Assembly: GCA_030442055.1 (NCBI GenBank)
Contig: JAUJEB010000005.1
Location: forward strand, 434,001-498,000
Length of the DNA: 64,000 nucleotides
Direction of reading: 5' to 3'
DNA from: Agaribacillus aureus
GTDB taxonomy: Bacteria; Bacteroidota; Bacteroidia; Cytophagales; Cyclobacteriaceae
Shown here: positions 17,530 to 25,542 of the stretch, in pieces
How the letters are laid out: every line of letters starts with the position of its first letter
How positions within the stretch are numbered: the stretch's first letter is position 1
Program-made: the position numbers and the translations under genes
The notes under the pieces: generated by a model
The model's database searches: none
Told to the model about the DNA's origin: nothing
The model's input: only the letters and a program-made list of their open reading frames with translations

Positions 17530-18993
17530 CTATTTTTTTGTTTTTGCTGCTTTCGTGTCATTATCCTTTGCGGTCAAATTATCGTCAAACTTTATCTTCT
17601 GGCTGTCGGTCGCGTCAGCTTCCTGGTTTTGATATTTTTCCAATGCTTCCTTCAATTGGGCAATTTCCTCTTCCATTTCACCTTTTTGGCGTCCTAATTC
17701 CTCCTGTGTAGCTTGCAGTTCCTCCTGGTTTTGCCGCATTTCTTCCTCCTGGGCCCTCATTTCCTCTGCCTGTTGCTGTGATTCTGCCAGAAGCTTTTGC
17801 ATACTGGCAGTGCTTCTGCCACTGTCCAGCGTGGAGGCAATATTCTCACCCAGGGTCTGTAAAAATTGTATTTGATGTTCTTCAAATTCATTGAAAGATG
17901 CCAGTTCAATCAATCCCAGCGTTTTCTCATTTACAGTGGTTGGCATAATTAAGACAGATCTTGGGTTGCTGTGCCCCAACCCGGAAGTAATGTTTACATA
18001 ATTTTCAGGTATCTCAGTCAATAATATGTAATCTCCCTCTAAATACGCCTGCCCTACAAGGCTTTGCCCGATCTCCACTCTTTTTTCAAGGAATTTTTTT
18101 CGATCAAATGCATATGCTGAAACAAGTTCCAGGTAGGGATCGTCGGGATTATCCTCATTTAGAATAAATAATCCGCCTTGGTTGGCTTCCATGTACTTGA
18201 CCGTAAAAGATATAAGATCATCAGATAGCTGTTGTATATCCTCATAATCCCTCATAATTTTAATAGCCTGGGAAATGCCCTCACCGGCCCACTGCCTTTT
18301 CTTTTCTTCCAATTGGGTCTCTTCTATTTTTTTCAGGTTCTCCTTTAGTTCCTCTTCTTTACCTGACAGTTGCTGGTTGGTCTCTTTTGACTTTTCCAAT
18401 AGCTCCAGGGCGGTATCTTCCGCGGCCTGGCTTTGCTTGGCCAGGATCAGGATACATCCGCCGCCGACTACAATGCTTAAAACAATGGTGACATTGGACA
18501 GATAACCGGTAGCCATTACTTCATTATCCATGTCCAGTTCAAGCCACTCGTTAAACACGTTCATGGAAAGCAGCACGGCGATGGATATGACACTCAACGA
18601 AATCAGGTATGCTTTTTCTCTTACATCAAATACCAAAAAGATAATCAAGGTAAAACTTAATGAGAGCATGGCAAGCGGTGGCAGCGCAGTGGCTCCCGCG
18701 TGATTGACGTAACCGGAATAAGCCGACGTTAGCAGTACCGGCAATAGTGCAATGATAATCCTGGCAATTACTTGTAACCTGAGATAATTAAAACCCAGCG
18801 TGGAAAGGCATACCACCGTTCCGATGGCGGGCAAATAGGCAATTTTTGGGAAATGTATTAAACTGATTACAATAAAAGGGGCTGCTACCAATAAACTAAT
18901 TACCAGGGCGATCTGATTTGATAATATGATTTTCCGCTGTAGGTAGGCCGGATAGTTTTCATCAACACCAATCTTCGCTATTTTCATTTTCAA
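17530..18993 (-). CDS. membrane GAF/coiled-coil protein without output domain
   Basis: 487 residues. About six membrane helices fill residues 25-190, then a coiled coil (about 195-240), a GAF domain (about 245-395; NQGGLFILNEDN and SVLIMPTTVNEKTLGLIELASF are typical) and a second long Gln/Glu-rich coiled coil (about 400-460) ending in a charged Lys-rich tail. No histidine kinase, GGDEF, phosphatase or DNA-binding domain follows. The coiled coils suggest that it oligomerises and passes its signal to a separate partner. Proteins of this kind are frequently seen in Bacteroidota near chemosensory-like or kinase genes, but none is adjacent here. Confidence 0.8.
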   Translation of the reverse strand: MKMKIAKIGVDENYPAYLQRKIILSNQIALVISLLVAAPFIVISLIHFPKIAYLPAIGTVVCLSTLGFNYLRLQVIARIIIALLPVLLTSAYSGYVNHAGATALPPLAMLSLSFTLIIFLVFDVREKAYLISLSVISIAVLLSMNVFNEWLELDMDNEVMATGYLSNVTIVLSIVVGGGCILILAKQSQAAEDTALELLEKSKETNQQLSGKEEELKENLKKIEETQLEEKKRQWAGEGISQAIKIMRDYEDIQQLSDDLISFTVKYMEANQGGLFILNEDNPDDPYLELVSAYAFDRKKFLEKRVEIGQSLVGQAYLEGDYILLTEIPENYVNITSGLGHSNPRSVLIMPTTVNEKTLGLIELASFNEFEEHQIQFLQTLGENIASTLDSGRSTASMQKLLAESQQQAEEMRAQEEEMRQNQEELQATQEELGRQKGEMEEEIAQLKEALEKYQNQEADATDSQKIKFDDNLTAKDNDTKAAKTKK

Positions 18994-19781
18994 AATAATT
19001 AATAATACAATTCAATTCAGTTAATCCATTTTTACTTCTGCTTTTTCGGCATAAGTAGTATGTAGTTGTTAGTCGGAATAACCAGAAATCGTTTCTCCAG
19101 TGGGCTCGCCTCGTACATTTAAAAGACGATGAAAATAGGGAGACCTTTAAATCAGGCCTCTTGCCACATCAATCATTTCATTTGATCATTGCCTGGTAAA
19201 TTTGGTTGTAAAACCGGGAAGACATGGCATAGGCGACAGGTTTTAATATTTTTGCCCCTATCATTTAACACCGGATTAAATACAGTGCTTCAATTAAATA
19301 ACCATAAGCCCTTTCTAAGATGAAAGTATTATCGACCCGCATGGCATTTTACAATTGGCATTTATACAGACCAAATGAATTCAAATTTATCCAGGATTGC
19401 GGAGACAAATGGTTTTAATCTTTGTAATACATCTTACTTGTAATATTTTTCATGTCTATCCATCTTTTTTCATATGGGTTATTGACCAACGGGATTTAAA
19501 ATATCACAAGACGGGAACCAGATAGTGGCATGACATCGACCTCCTTCCTGTTTTCCAGCCTAACGGTATGTCAATAAAATGATGATCCGGTTACCTGTCT
19601 TTTACCAAATGTGCTGGCTATTAAGAACGAAGTTGTGGAGGTTCGCAGCGGGCAGAACATGGATCCGTCAACAGATTTCTTCACAACCAATGCAAAATTC
19701 ATATCGCGATCCTTCTGATCTTGCGAATATTTTAAATTTTCAGAAAAAGCAGCGCTTAAAATGAAATATTTTAAATAATGC

Positions 19782-19812
19782 TTGCATAGAGAAATATATT
19801 TCCCTAATATTG
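19782..19812 (+). promoter_or_regulatory. probable Bacteroidota-type promoter of the FadR-type gene
   Basis: A TTG at 19782-19784 lies 20 bp before TAATATTG at 19805-19812, close to the Bacteroidota -33 TTTG / -7 TAnnTTTG pattern. The -7 element overlaps the first operator at 19810-19821, an arrangement expected for repression. Confidence 0.4.
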
Positions 19813-19836
19813 GTTTACCAATTTTTGGTTAACCAA
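19810..19836. promoter_or_regulatory. tandem GntR/FadR-type operators
   Basis: Two near-identical dyads, TTGGTTTACCAA (19810-19821) and TTGGTTAACCAA (19825-19836, a perfect palindrome), have centres 15 bp apart and end 14 bp before the regulator's ATG. TGGT-NN-ACCA is the form of operator known for the FadR subfamily of GntR regulators. Autoregulation is inferred. Confidence 0.65.
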
Positions 19837-19850
19837 TTTACAAAAAGAAA

Positions 19851-20579
19851 ATGGACATTTTTGAAAACCTGCAGCAGATAAAGATTGAAAGGCCCAGTGA
19901 TAAGATAATAGGTCAAATAAAGGCACTGATTAGTTCGGGACAGCTCAAACCTGGTGATAGGCTCCCTTCTGAGCGAAAATTATCTGAGAAATTTGGCGTG
20001 GGCAGAGGCTATGTGCGAGAGGCTATTCAAAAATTGGAATTTTATGGCATTTTAAGGACTTTGCCGCAGAGTGGAACGCTGGTGGCCGGCCTGGGAGTAA
20101 CCGCTTTGGAAGGTTTAATTAATGATGTATTGCAGCTGAACCAAAGTGACTTTCATTCACTGGTGGAAACCAGGGTGATTTTAGAGATTAACGCCGCCAA
20201 ACTGGCTGCTGAGAGAGCAAATGACGCTGAGTTAAGAAAAATCAGTCAGGCGCTGGAAGCATTCAATGCCAAGGTAGAGTCCGGCGAAGAGGCTGTTGAG
20301 GAAGATCTTATGTTTCATCTTAAGATCGCAGAAGCCAGCGAAAATTCTGTGCTTAAGTCTTTACTTTTAATCATTGTACCTGATCTGATCAACTATACCA
20401 AGACCTTAAAAATATGCGCCGACGATCGCCCGATAAGATCCATGAAAGAGCACCAGGAAATCTTTGATGAAATTGTAAGTGGCAACAGTGAAGGCGCAGG
20501 AAAAGCTATGCGGACACATTTAAAAGATGTGTTGGAATACCGGCCTCCAAATGACCTTGGAATTAATGGTAATTCATGA
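19851..20579 (+). CDS. FadR-subfamily GntR regulator of the alginate locus
   Basis: 242 residues. Winged helix-turn-helix at about 12-75 (LKPGDRLPSERKLSEKFGVG and REAIQKLEFYGILRT), FCD ligand-binding domain at about 95-225 with acidic and His residues that commonly hold a metal (for example the FHLKIAEAS stretch). It sits directly before the SusC/SusD and alginate lyase genes in the same direction; FadR-type regulators of alginate loci usually respond to DEH, KDG or a related sugar acid, which is the expectation here. Tandem operators overlap its own promoter. No second copy of the operator was found upstream of SusC. Confidence 0.9.
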   Translation: MDIFENLQQIKIERPSDKIIGQIKALISSGQLKPGDRLPSERKLSEKFGVGRGYVREAIQKLEFYGILRTLPQSGTLVAGLGVTALEGLINDVLQLNQSDFHSLVETRVILEINAAKLAAERANDAELRKISQALEAFNAKVESGEEAVEEDLMFHLKIAEASENSVLKSLLLIIVPDLINYTKTLKICADDRPIRSMKEHQEIFDEIVSGNSEGAGKAMRTHLKDVLEYRPPNDLGINGNS

Positions 20580-20603
20580 CAACTAAGAGGGAAATAATAA
20601 AAA

Positions 20604-20630
20604 ATGTCAGCTATTACTCATAGCTGACAT
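20604..20630 (-). terminator. perfect 11-bp hairpin, terminator-like on the minus strand
   Basis: ATGTCAGCTAT and ATAGCTGACAT pair around a 5-nt loop. Read on the minus strand the stem is followed by a T-run; on the plus strand no T-run follows. It lies between the regulator and SusC genes, both plus, so it would end antisense transcripts, or serve as a leader structure in the plus-strand mRNA. Confidence 0.45.
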
Positions 20631-20676
20631 CAAGATAAACCTTCCGCCTTTAATAGTGACCGACAAGCTGCTATTA

Positions 20677-20695
20677 AATGGCAAAGTATACCATT
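20677..20695. promoter_or_regulatory. dyad upstream of SusC gene
   Basis: AATGG-N9-CCATT centred 35 bp upstream of the SusC ATG, overlapping a TACCATTG sequence that could be a -7 element. It differs from the TTGGT-NN-ACCAA operators, so it may belong to another regulator or be chance. Confidence 0.25.
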
Positions 20696-20720
20696 GTTTT
20701 AATTTAAACTCTATAAAATT

Positions 20721-23700
20721 ATGAAAAATTCTATACAAAAGAAATTTTTCAAATGGCTGTATGTAATGCCTATCCTGCTGCTGCCAGCTATACAATCAGC
20801 AGCAAACGTTACAGGCAGCAGTCTGAAATCCTTTTTTCAACAACAAGATTTACAAAAAGATATTACTGTTACAGGTAAAGTATTATCCGAACTAAATGAG
20901 CCTTTGCCCGGTGCCAACGTGGTGGTCAAAGGTAGTGCCAGCGGAACCATCACCGATGTTAATGGAAATTACAGTTTAAAAGTGGCTGAAAATAGCACTT
21001 TGGTGTTTAGCTATGTCGGCTATCGCAACCAGGAAGTGCTGGTCGTCGATCAGACCATTATCAATATTACTATGTTGCCGGATTTGGAGCAACTTGAAGA
21101 GTTGGTAGTAGTTGGTTATGGCTCCCAGAAAAAATCTCATTTAACAGGAGCGGTATCCAAAGTAACCAATGAACAGTTGGATCAAATTCCCCTGGCCAGG
21201 GTAGACGATGCATTGGTTGGCCGGGTTTCCGGCGTCAATATTCAAGCTACTGACGGTGAAGCCGGAGCTCCTCCGACAATCAGGATAAGGGGAACGGGCT
21301 CCGTCACAGGATCTTCCAGTCCGCTTATCGTCGTCGATGGCCTGGTGGTTGACGAAGATTTTTTGAGTAACCTTGATATGAATAATATCGAGTCATTTGA
21401 AGTGTTGAAGGATGCGGCTTCCGCCGCGATTTATGGCTCCAGGGGTGGCAATGGAATTATCATGGTAACCACCAAAAATGGCAGACCAGGCAAAACGCAA
21501 TTTAGCTATAATGGCTTTTTCGGTCAAAAGGAAGCAAGACAAAGTGATGCGTACTATGCTTCATTGGCGGAAACCGCCGCTGCTGAACTCGCTTTTAACG
21601 GTTTCCTATCCGATAGAACCCTGGTGAAGCAACAGCTAGGAGTAGACCGGGACTGGCAGGATGTCATATTTGATGGTGGCAATATTATGAGCCATTCTTT
21701 AAGCGCCAGGGGTGGAACGGAGAAAACTACATTCAATGTGTCGGGAAGTTACCTGAAGGATGAGGGTGTAATGCTTACGGACGAATTTGAAAGATATAGT
21801 TTGAGTCTCAAGGTCAAAACCAAAGTTTCAGATAGGTTCAGCTTGGGGGTCAGTGTTGCACCTTCCTTTACCGACAGAAGAAGGTTCGACGGGTCAACGC
21901 ACGATATTTTGAGGCAAACGCCATGGCTGCCGCTATACCTGGATGAAAACACCATTCAGTTTGTTAACAGGTTGCGAGATGATGGGAAATACGCCGACGC
22001 CCAAATTGGGGATTATGCGTTACAGAGGATGTTCGATGATTGGGATTTGGTAGAAGGGCAGGCAGTGGCATCAGGGGGTACTGATATAAGTAATACGTCA
22101 AACACCAATCCAGCGGCAAAAGTTATAGAACGTGAACGTTTGGATAAAAAATTCAAACTTTTTGGGACCGTTTACGGGCAGTATGAAATAATTGATGGGC
22201 TGCGTTTTAAGTCGGCGTTTTCAGGATCAACTCAAAATACCAGAAGAAGCAGATGGCAGGGAGTAGAGGCGCATAGAAACGGTGCGGCTAATACCAGGTT
22301 GGATGACAACAACGAAGAAGCCATTCACCTGGTCTGGGAAAACTTTTTAACCTACGATAAAGTATTCGGAAAACACGAGTTCAACACCGTGCTGGGAACC
22401 TCTACGGAACGATGGAAAAATTATGCCTCCACAGTGGTGGGAACAGGTTATGATTCCGATTTGGTAAAATCTATTAGTAATGCCACCACCATAGCCAGAG
22501 CTACATCCTTTGAATGGGAAAAAAGACTGTTGTCCTTTTTTGGAAGAGTGAACTATGCTTACAATGATAAATTTCTGGCGTCAGTCAGTTTAAGGCGTGA
22601 TGGAAGCTCCATATTTGGCGCGGACAATAAGTACGGAAATTTCCCTGCGGCATCTGTGGGTTGGAACATTTCCAACGAAGACTTTTTAAAGGATAGCAAG
22701 GCCATCAATCTCCTGAAAGTCAGAGCTAGTTATGGAGCGACTGGAAATGACCGGCTAAATACCGGAAACTACAATGTTAATGTCACCAGCAATCTTGGCG
22801 GAGCCACCTCACTTAGCTCAGGTGACGTGTTGATAGATAATTACCCATACCTTGCACTATTAGGGGCAGGTACTGCAGTGATTTCAGGAGCAGCTACCGC
22901 CTCCTTCAACCCGATCAACATTGCCAATGCGGACTTGAAATGGGAGCGTTCGATAGAGATTAATCCCGGTGTTGACTTTATCCTGTTCAACAATGTGCTC
23001 GCGGGCTCCATTGATTATTACAAGCGAACCAGCGACCAGCTGCTTTTGTTTAATCCTATCTCAGGAACCTCAGGTTTTGGCAACGCCCTGGTGAATTTGG
23101 GAGAAGTGGAGAATAAGGGATTTGAAATTGAACTCCGAAGCAATAATATTAACCGGCAAAATTTCACCTGGTCTACCACTTTTATTGGTTCGAGGAATAA
23201 AAATGAGTTGACAGATTTTGCCGACTCCAATGGACAGATCCAAAGCGTAGACGCCAAAAGAGCTGCGGAATGGATTAACCAGGAAGGCCTTCCCATTTCC
23301 TCTTACTACGGTTGGGTAGTAGATAGGGACATTCCCCTGGAATTTATTAAAGATCCTTTTCATCCGGTTGGGGCCGAGGCACAGGATGTATATGTAAAAG
23401 ATCTAAATGGTGATGGCACAATCAATGACGAGGATAAGACAGTTTTGGGAAGTCCTTATCCGGAATTCATTTGGAGCCTATCTAATAACTTCACATTTGG
23501 TAATATAGATCTAACCTTTATGTTCCAGGGAAGCCATGGAGCTGAGATAAGAAATATGGGAGACCAGTATCTGTTTAATCATTTTAATAGTTCCCAGGAC
23601 TTCGATCCGGATATTACGCCGGATCAGGAATTCATTAGACAGAAGATATTTACCGATGATATCATTCAGGATGCCTCCTATATAGCCTTACGCACTGTTA

Positions 23701-23921
23701 ATATTGGCTACACTTTCTCTGCGAACTTACTGGAAAAAGTTGGAATATCCAGAGCCAGAGTATATGCGGCCGGGCAAAATTTACTGTATTTGACAGCGGA
23801 CGATTACACTGGGTTCAATCCGGAGTCTATCGATAATACCAGTCCAACCACCTGGGGATACCAAAGAGCCGGAAGTCCCATCCAAAAAACAGTTACTATC
23901 GGATTTAACCTAGACTTTTAG
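20721..23921 (+). CDS. SusC-family TonB-dependent transporter (alginate oligosaccharides)
   Basis: 1066 residues. Signal peptide, then a carboxypeptidase-regulatory-like domain (about 50-130, ending in the LEELVVVGYGSQKK boundary), TonB plug (about 140-250, with VDGLVVDEDFL and AAIYGSRGGNGIIMVTT), and a 22-strand-type barrel ending in the aromatic residue of GFNLDF. It has no N-terminal STN signalling domain, unlike the SusC at 62014. It pairs with the SusD gene 4 nt downstream to take up oligosaccharides across the outer membrane. The surrounding PL6, PL7 and PL17 lyases indicate alginate oligomers as cargo; that is an inference from context. Confidence 0.93.
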   Translation: MKNSIQKKFFKWLYVMPILLLPAIQSAANVTGSSLKSFFQQQDLQKDITVTGKVLSELNEPLPGANVVVKGSASGTITDVNGNYSLKVAENSTLVFSYVGYRNQEVLVVDQTIINITMLPDLEQLEELVVVGYGSQKKSHLTGAVSKVTNEQLDQIPLARVDDALVGRVSGVNIQATDGEAGAPPTIRIRGTGSVTGSSSPLIVVDGLVVDEDFLSNLDMNNIESFEVLKDAASAAIYGSRGGNGIIMVTTKNGRPGKTQFSYNGFFGQKEARQSDAYYASLAETAAAELAFNGFLSDRTLVKQQLGVDRDWQDVIFDGGNIMSHSLSARGGTEKTTFNVSGSYLKDEGVMLTDEFERYSLSLKVKTKVSDRFSLGVSVAPSFTDRRRFDGSTHDILRQTPWLPLYLDENTIQFVNRLRDDGKYADAQIGDYALQRMFDDWDLVEGQAVASGGTDISNTSNTNPAAKVIERERLDKKFKLFGTVYGQYEIIDGLRFKSAFSGSTQNTRRSRWQGVEAHRNGAANTRLDDNNEEAIHLVWENFLTYDKVFGKHEFNTVLGTSTERWKNYASTVVGTGYDSDLVKSISNATTIARATSFEWEKRLLSFFGRVNYAYNDKFLASVSLRRDGSSIFGADNKYGNFPAASVGWNISNEDFLKDSKAINLLKVRASYGATGNDRLNTGNYNVNVTSNLGGATSLSSGDVLIDNYPYLALLGAGTAVISGAATASFNPINIANADLKWERSIEINPGVDFILFNNVLAGSIDYYKRTSDQLLLFNPISGTSGFGNALVNLGEVENKGFEIELRSNNINRQNFTWSTTFIGSRNKNELTDFADSNGQIQSVDAKRAAEWINQEGLPISSYYGWVVDRDIPLEFIKDPFHPVGAEAQDVYVKDLNGDGTINDEDKTVLGSPYPEFIWSLSNNFTFGNIDLTFMFQGSHGAEIRNMGDQYLFNHFNSSQDFDPDITPDQEFIRQKIFTDDIIQDASYIALRTVNIGYTFSANLLEKVGISRARVYAAGQNLLYLTADDYTGFNPESIDNTSPTTWGYQRAGSPIQKTVTIGFNLDF

Positions 23922-23925
23922 AACG

Positions 23926-25371
23926 ATGAAAACGAAAGTAAAAAATATATTGAAACAGATTTGGAAAGTAGCTTTACTGTTACCGCTCATGCTAATCTAC
24001 GCTTGCAGTGAGGATTATTTGGAACCGGCGCCAATATCGGCCATTTCAGCGCTTAATTTTTATTCGGATGAAACGGAGCTGGAGGCAGGAGTTATCAACA
24101 TGTATGATGGGATACAGGGAATAAATTCCAATGATACCGATGATTTACATGGAATCCAGCGAGAGTTCTATTTAACTGAAATGCGTAGTGATAATACCAA
24201 AACCAAAAGCTCTGAAGGAGAGGCCGCTGAATTTGAAAGTTTTAATATTACCCCGAATAATGGTATTGTTGCCGATTATTATGCCAGTTTTTATAATATC
24301 ATATTCAGAGCCAACGTGGTGCTGGAAAATTTAGGTGTTGCCTCCGAGGCAAAAGCTGCATTGTTTGAAGGCGAAGCGAAATTTGTCAGAGCCTATGCTT
24401 ATTTCAACTTGGTCAGACTTTATGGTGACATACCTTTAGTAGACAGATTGATCGATCCACTAGACAAAGAGACCGCTTTTACCAGAGTGTCTGTGCCCAC
24501 TATTTATAATTTGATAGAGAGCGACTTGAGCACCGCTGTTGCCAATTTGGACAACACCTATAGATCCCGTGCTTCCAAGGCCGCTGCCCAGGCACTTTTG
24601 GCCAAGGTATATTTGACCAGGGGAAATAATTACGATCAAGCCAGGAGTCTGTTGGAAGGCGTAATGGCTGGTAGTTATTCATTAGAAACTAATTTTCAGG
24701 ATATATTTTTCAAGGAGCTGAATGATGAAATCATTTTTGCCATCGGATACTTATCTGATAACTCGGATGACAGCCAGAACTTCTCAGCAGAATGGTTAAA
24801 TGCAGTGGGAAGAACTACCGGCGTAAATTACGTAACCGATGAAGCAGCAACTGCCTTGGATGCGTTGGGGGGTGATAGGACCATGTATTCCTATCGCATT
24901 GATGCCACACAACCTGAATTCAACCAGGTGGTAAAATATATACCTGATGGCGATGAAGATTTAGGGATCGAAGCTGTTTCTTCCAATCCCGTACTGGCGG
25001 GGAATGACTGGATCGTACTGAGATATGCAGATGTTTTATTGATGCATGTTGAGGCAATTATGGCAGGGGGAACTGAAACCTCTGATCCTGCTGCTTTAGC
25101 TTCTTTTCAAGCGGTTAGGGATAGAGCGGGACTTACAGACGCGGTTACCAATGTTACCAGGCAGGAATTGCTGGATGAAAGAAGGGTCGAGCTTGCATTT
25201 GAAAATCATCGGTTATTTGATCTCATAAGATTTGGAGAGGCAAACACAGTGTTAGGCAATTTTGCGACGGACAACGGATTTTCTTTCTCGGAATCTGATT
25301 TGTTGTTGCCTATCCCCCAACGGGAGATAAATCTTAGCCAGGGTTTATTGGGACAAAATCCGGGATACTAG
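23926..25371 (+). CDS. SusD/RagB-family glycan-binding lipoprotein
   Basis: 481 residues with lipobox IYAC (C27). The SusD-like TPR core is recognisable from EAKFVRAYAYFNLVRLYGDIPLV near residue 145-165 (only part quoted by family habit), the AKVYLTRGN block, and the C-terminal RRVELAFENHRLFDLIRFG and PIPQREI motifs. It caps the SusC transporter from the cell surface and binds the polysaccharide. Four nt separate it from the SusC gene. A terminator-like hairpin follows 30 bp after the stop, so the uptake pair may be expressed at a higher level than the downstream lyase genes. Confidence 0.93.
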   Translation: MKTKVKNILKQIWKVALLLPLMLIYACSEDYLEPAPISAISALNFYSDETELEAGVINMYDGIQGINSNDTDDLHGIQREFYLTEMRSDNTKTKSSEGEAAEFESFNITPNNGIVADYYASFYNIIFRANVVLENLGVASEAKAALFEGEAKFVRAYAYFNLVRLYGDIPLVDRLIDPLDKETAFTRVSVPTIYNLIESDLSTAVANLDNTYRSRASKAAAQALLAKVYLTRGNNYDQARSLLEGVMAGSYSLETNFQDIFFKELNDEIIFAIGYLSDNSDDSQNFSAEWLNAVGRTTGVNYVTDEAATALDALGGDRTMYSYRIDATQPEFNQVVKYIPDGDEDLGIEAVSSNPVLAGNDWIVLRYADVLLMHVEAIMAGGTETSDPAALASFQAVRDRAGLTDAVTNVTRQELLDERRVELAFENHRLFDLIRFGEANTVLGNFATDNGFSFSESDLLLPIPQREINLSQGLLGQNPGY

Positions 25372-25400
25372 ATTTTCATATAACAATTAAGTTTTATATG

Positions 25401-25421
25401 CCCCTGCTCTTTGGGCAGGGG
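25401..25421 (+). terminator. intrinsic terminator or attenuator after SusD gene
   Basis: CCCCTGC and GCAGGGG form a perfect 7-bp GC-rich stem with a 7-nt loop, followed by TATTTTAT. It lies 30 bp after the SusD stop. With the same-strand lyase genes just downstream it probably acts as a partial terminator separating uptake from degradation genes. Confidence 0.6.
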
Positions 25422-25439
25422 TATTTTATACCCTTGTTG

Positions 25440-25538
25440 ATGGGAAAAAAGAAATCGGTTTTGCTCTTGAGTTGCTTTTTTTTATGCGTGATTTCCTATT
25501 ACGGTGTACTGGCGATTATTCAATATTTCGAAAACTAA
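25440..25538 (+). CDS. putative 32-aa membrane micropeptide
   Basis: A small frame of 32 codons begins at ATG 25440 with MGKKKS and continues as one hydrophobic segment of about 24 residues (rich in Leu, Phe, Tyr, Ile, with two Cys), ending QYFEN. The stop is 4 bp before the ATG of the PL6 lyase gene, tight operon-like spacing, and the positive-inside signal fits a single-pass inner-membrane peptide. No ribosome-binding site stands out. A chance frame in an AT-rich leader cannot be excluded; a role in membrane association or as a leader peptide for the lyase gene is possible. Confidence 0.45.
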   Translation: MGKKKSVLLLSCFFLCVISYYGVLAIIQYFEN

Positions 25539-25542
25539 AAAA

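Larger units (their letters stand above)
18994..19850. other. long intergenic region upstream of the alginate locus
   Basis: 857 bp without a convincing gene. A 61-codon frame at 19579-19764 has no recognisable sequence or start context. The last 70 bp carry the promoter and tandem operators of the FadR-type regulator. The rest is AT-rich and may contain decayed sequence. Confidence 0.55.

Noticed and set aside
19579-19764. 61-codon plus-strand frame
   Set aside because: No family resemblance, no ribosome-binding context, in otherwise non-coding DNA.
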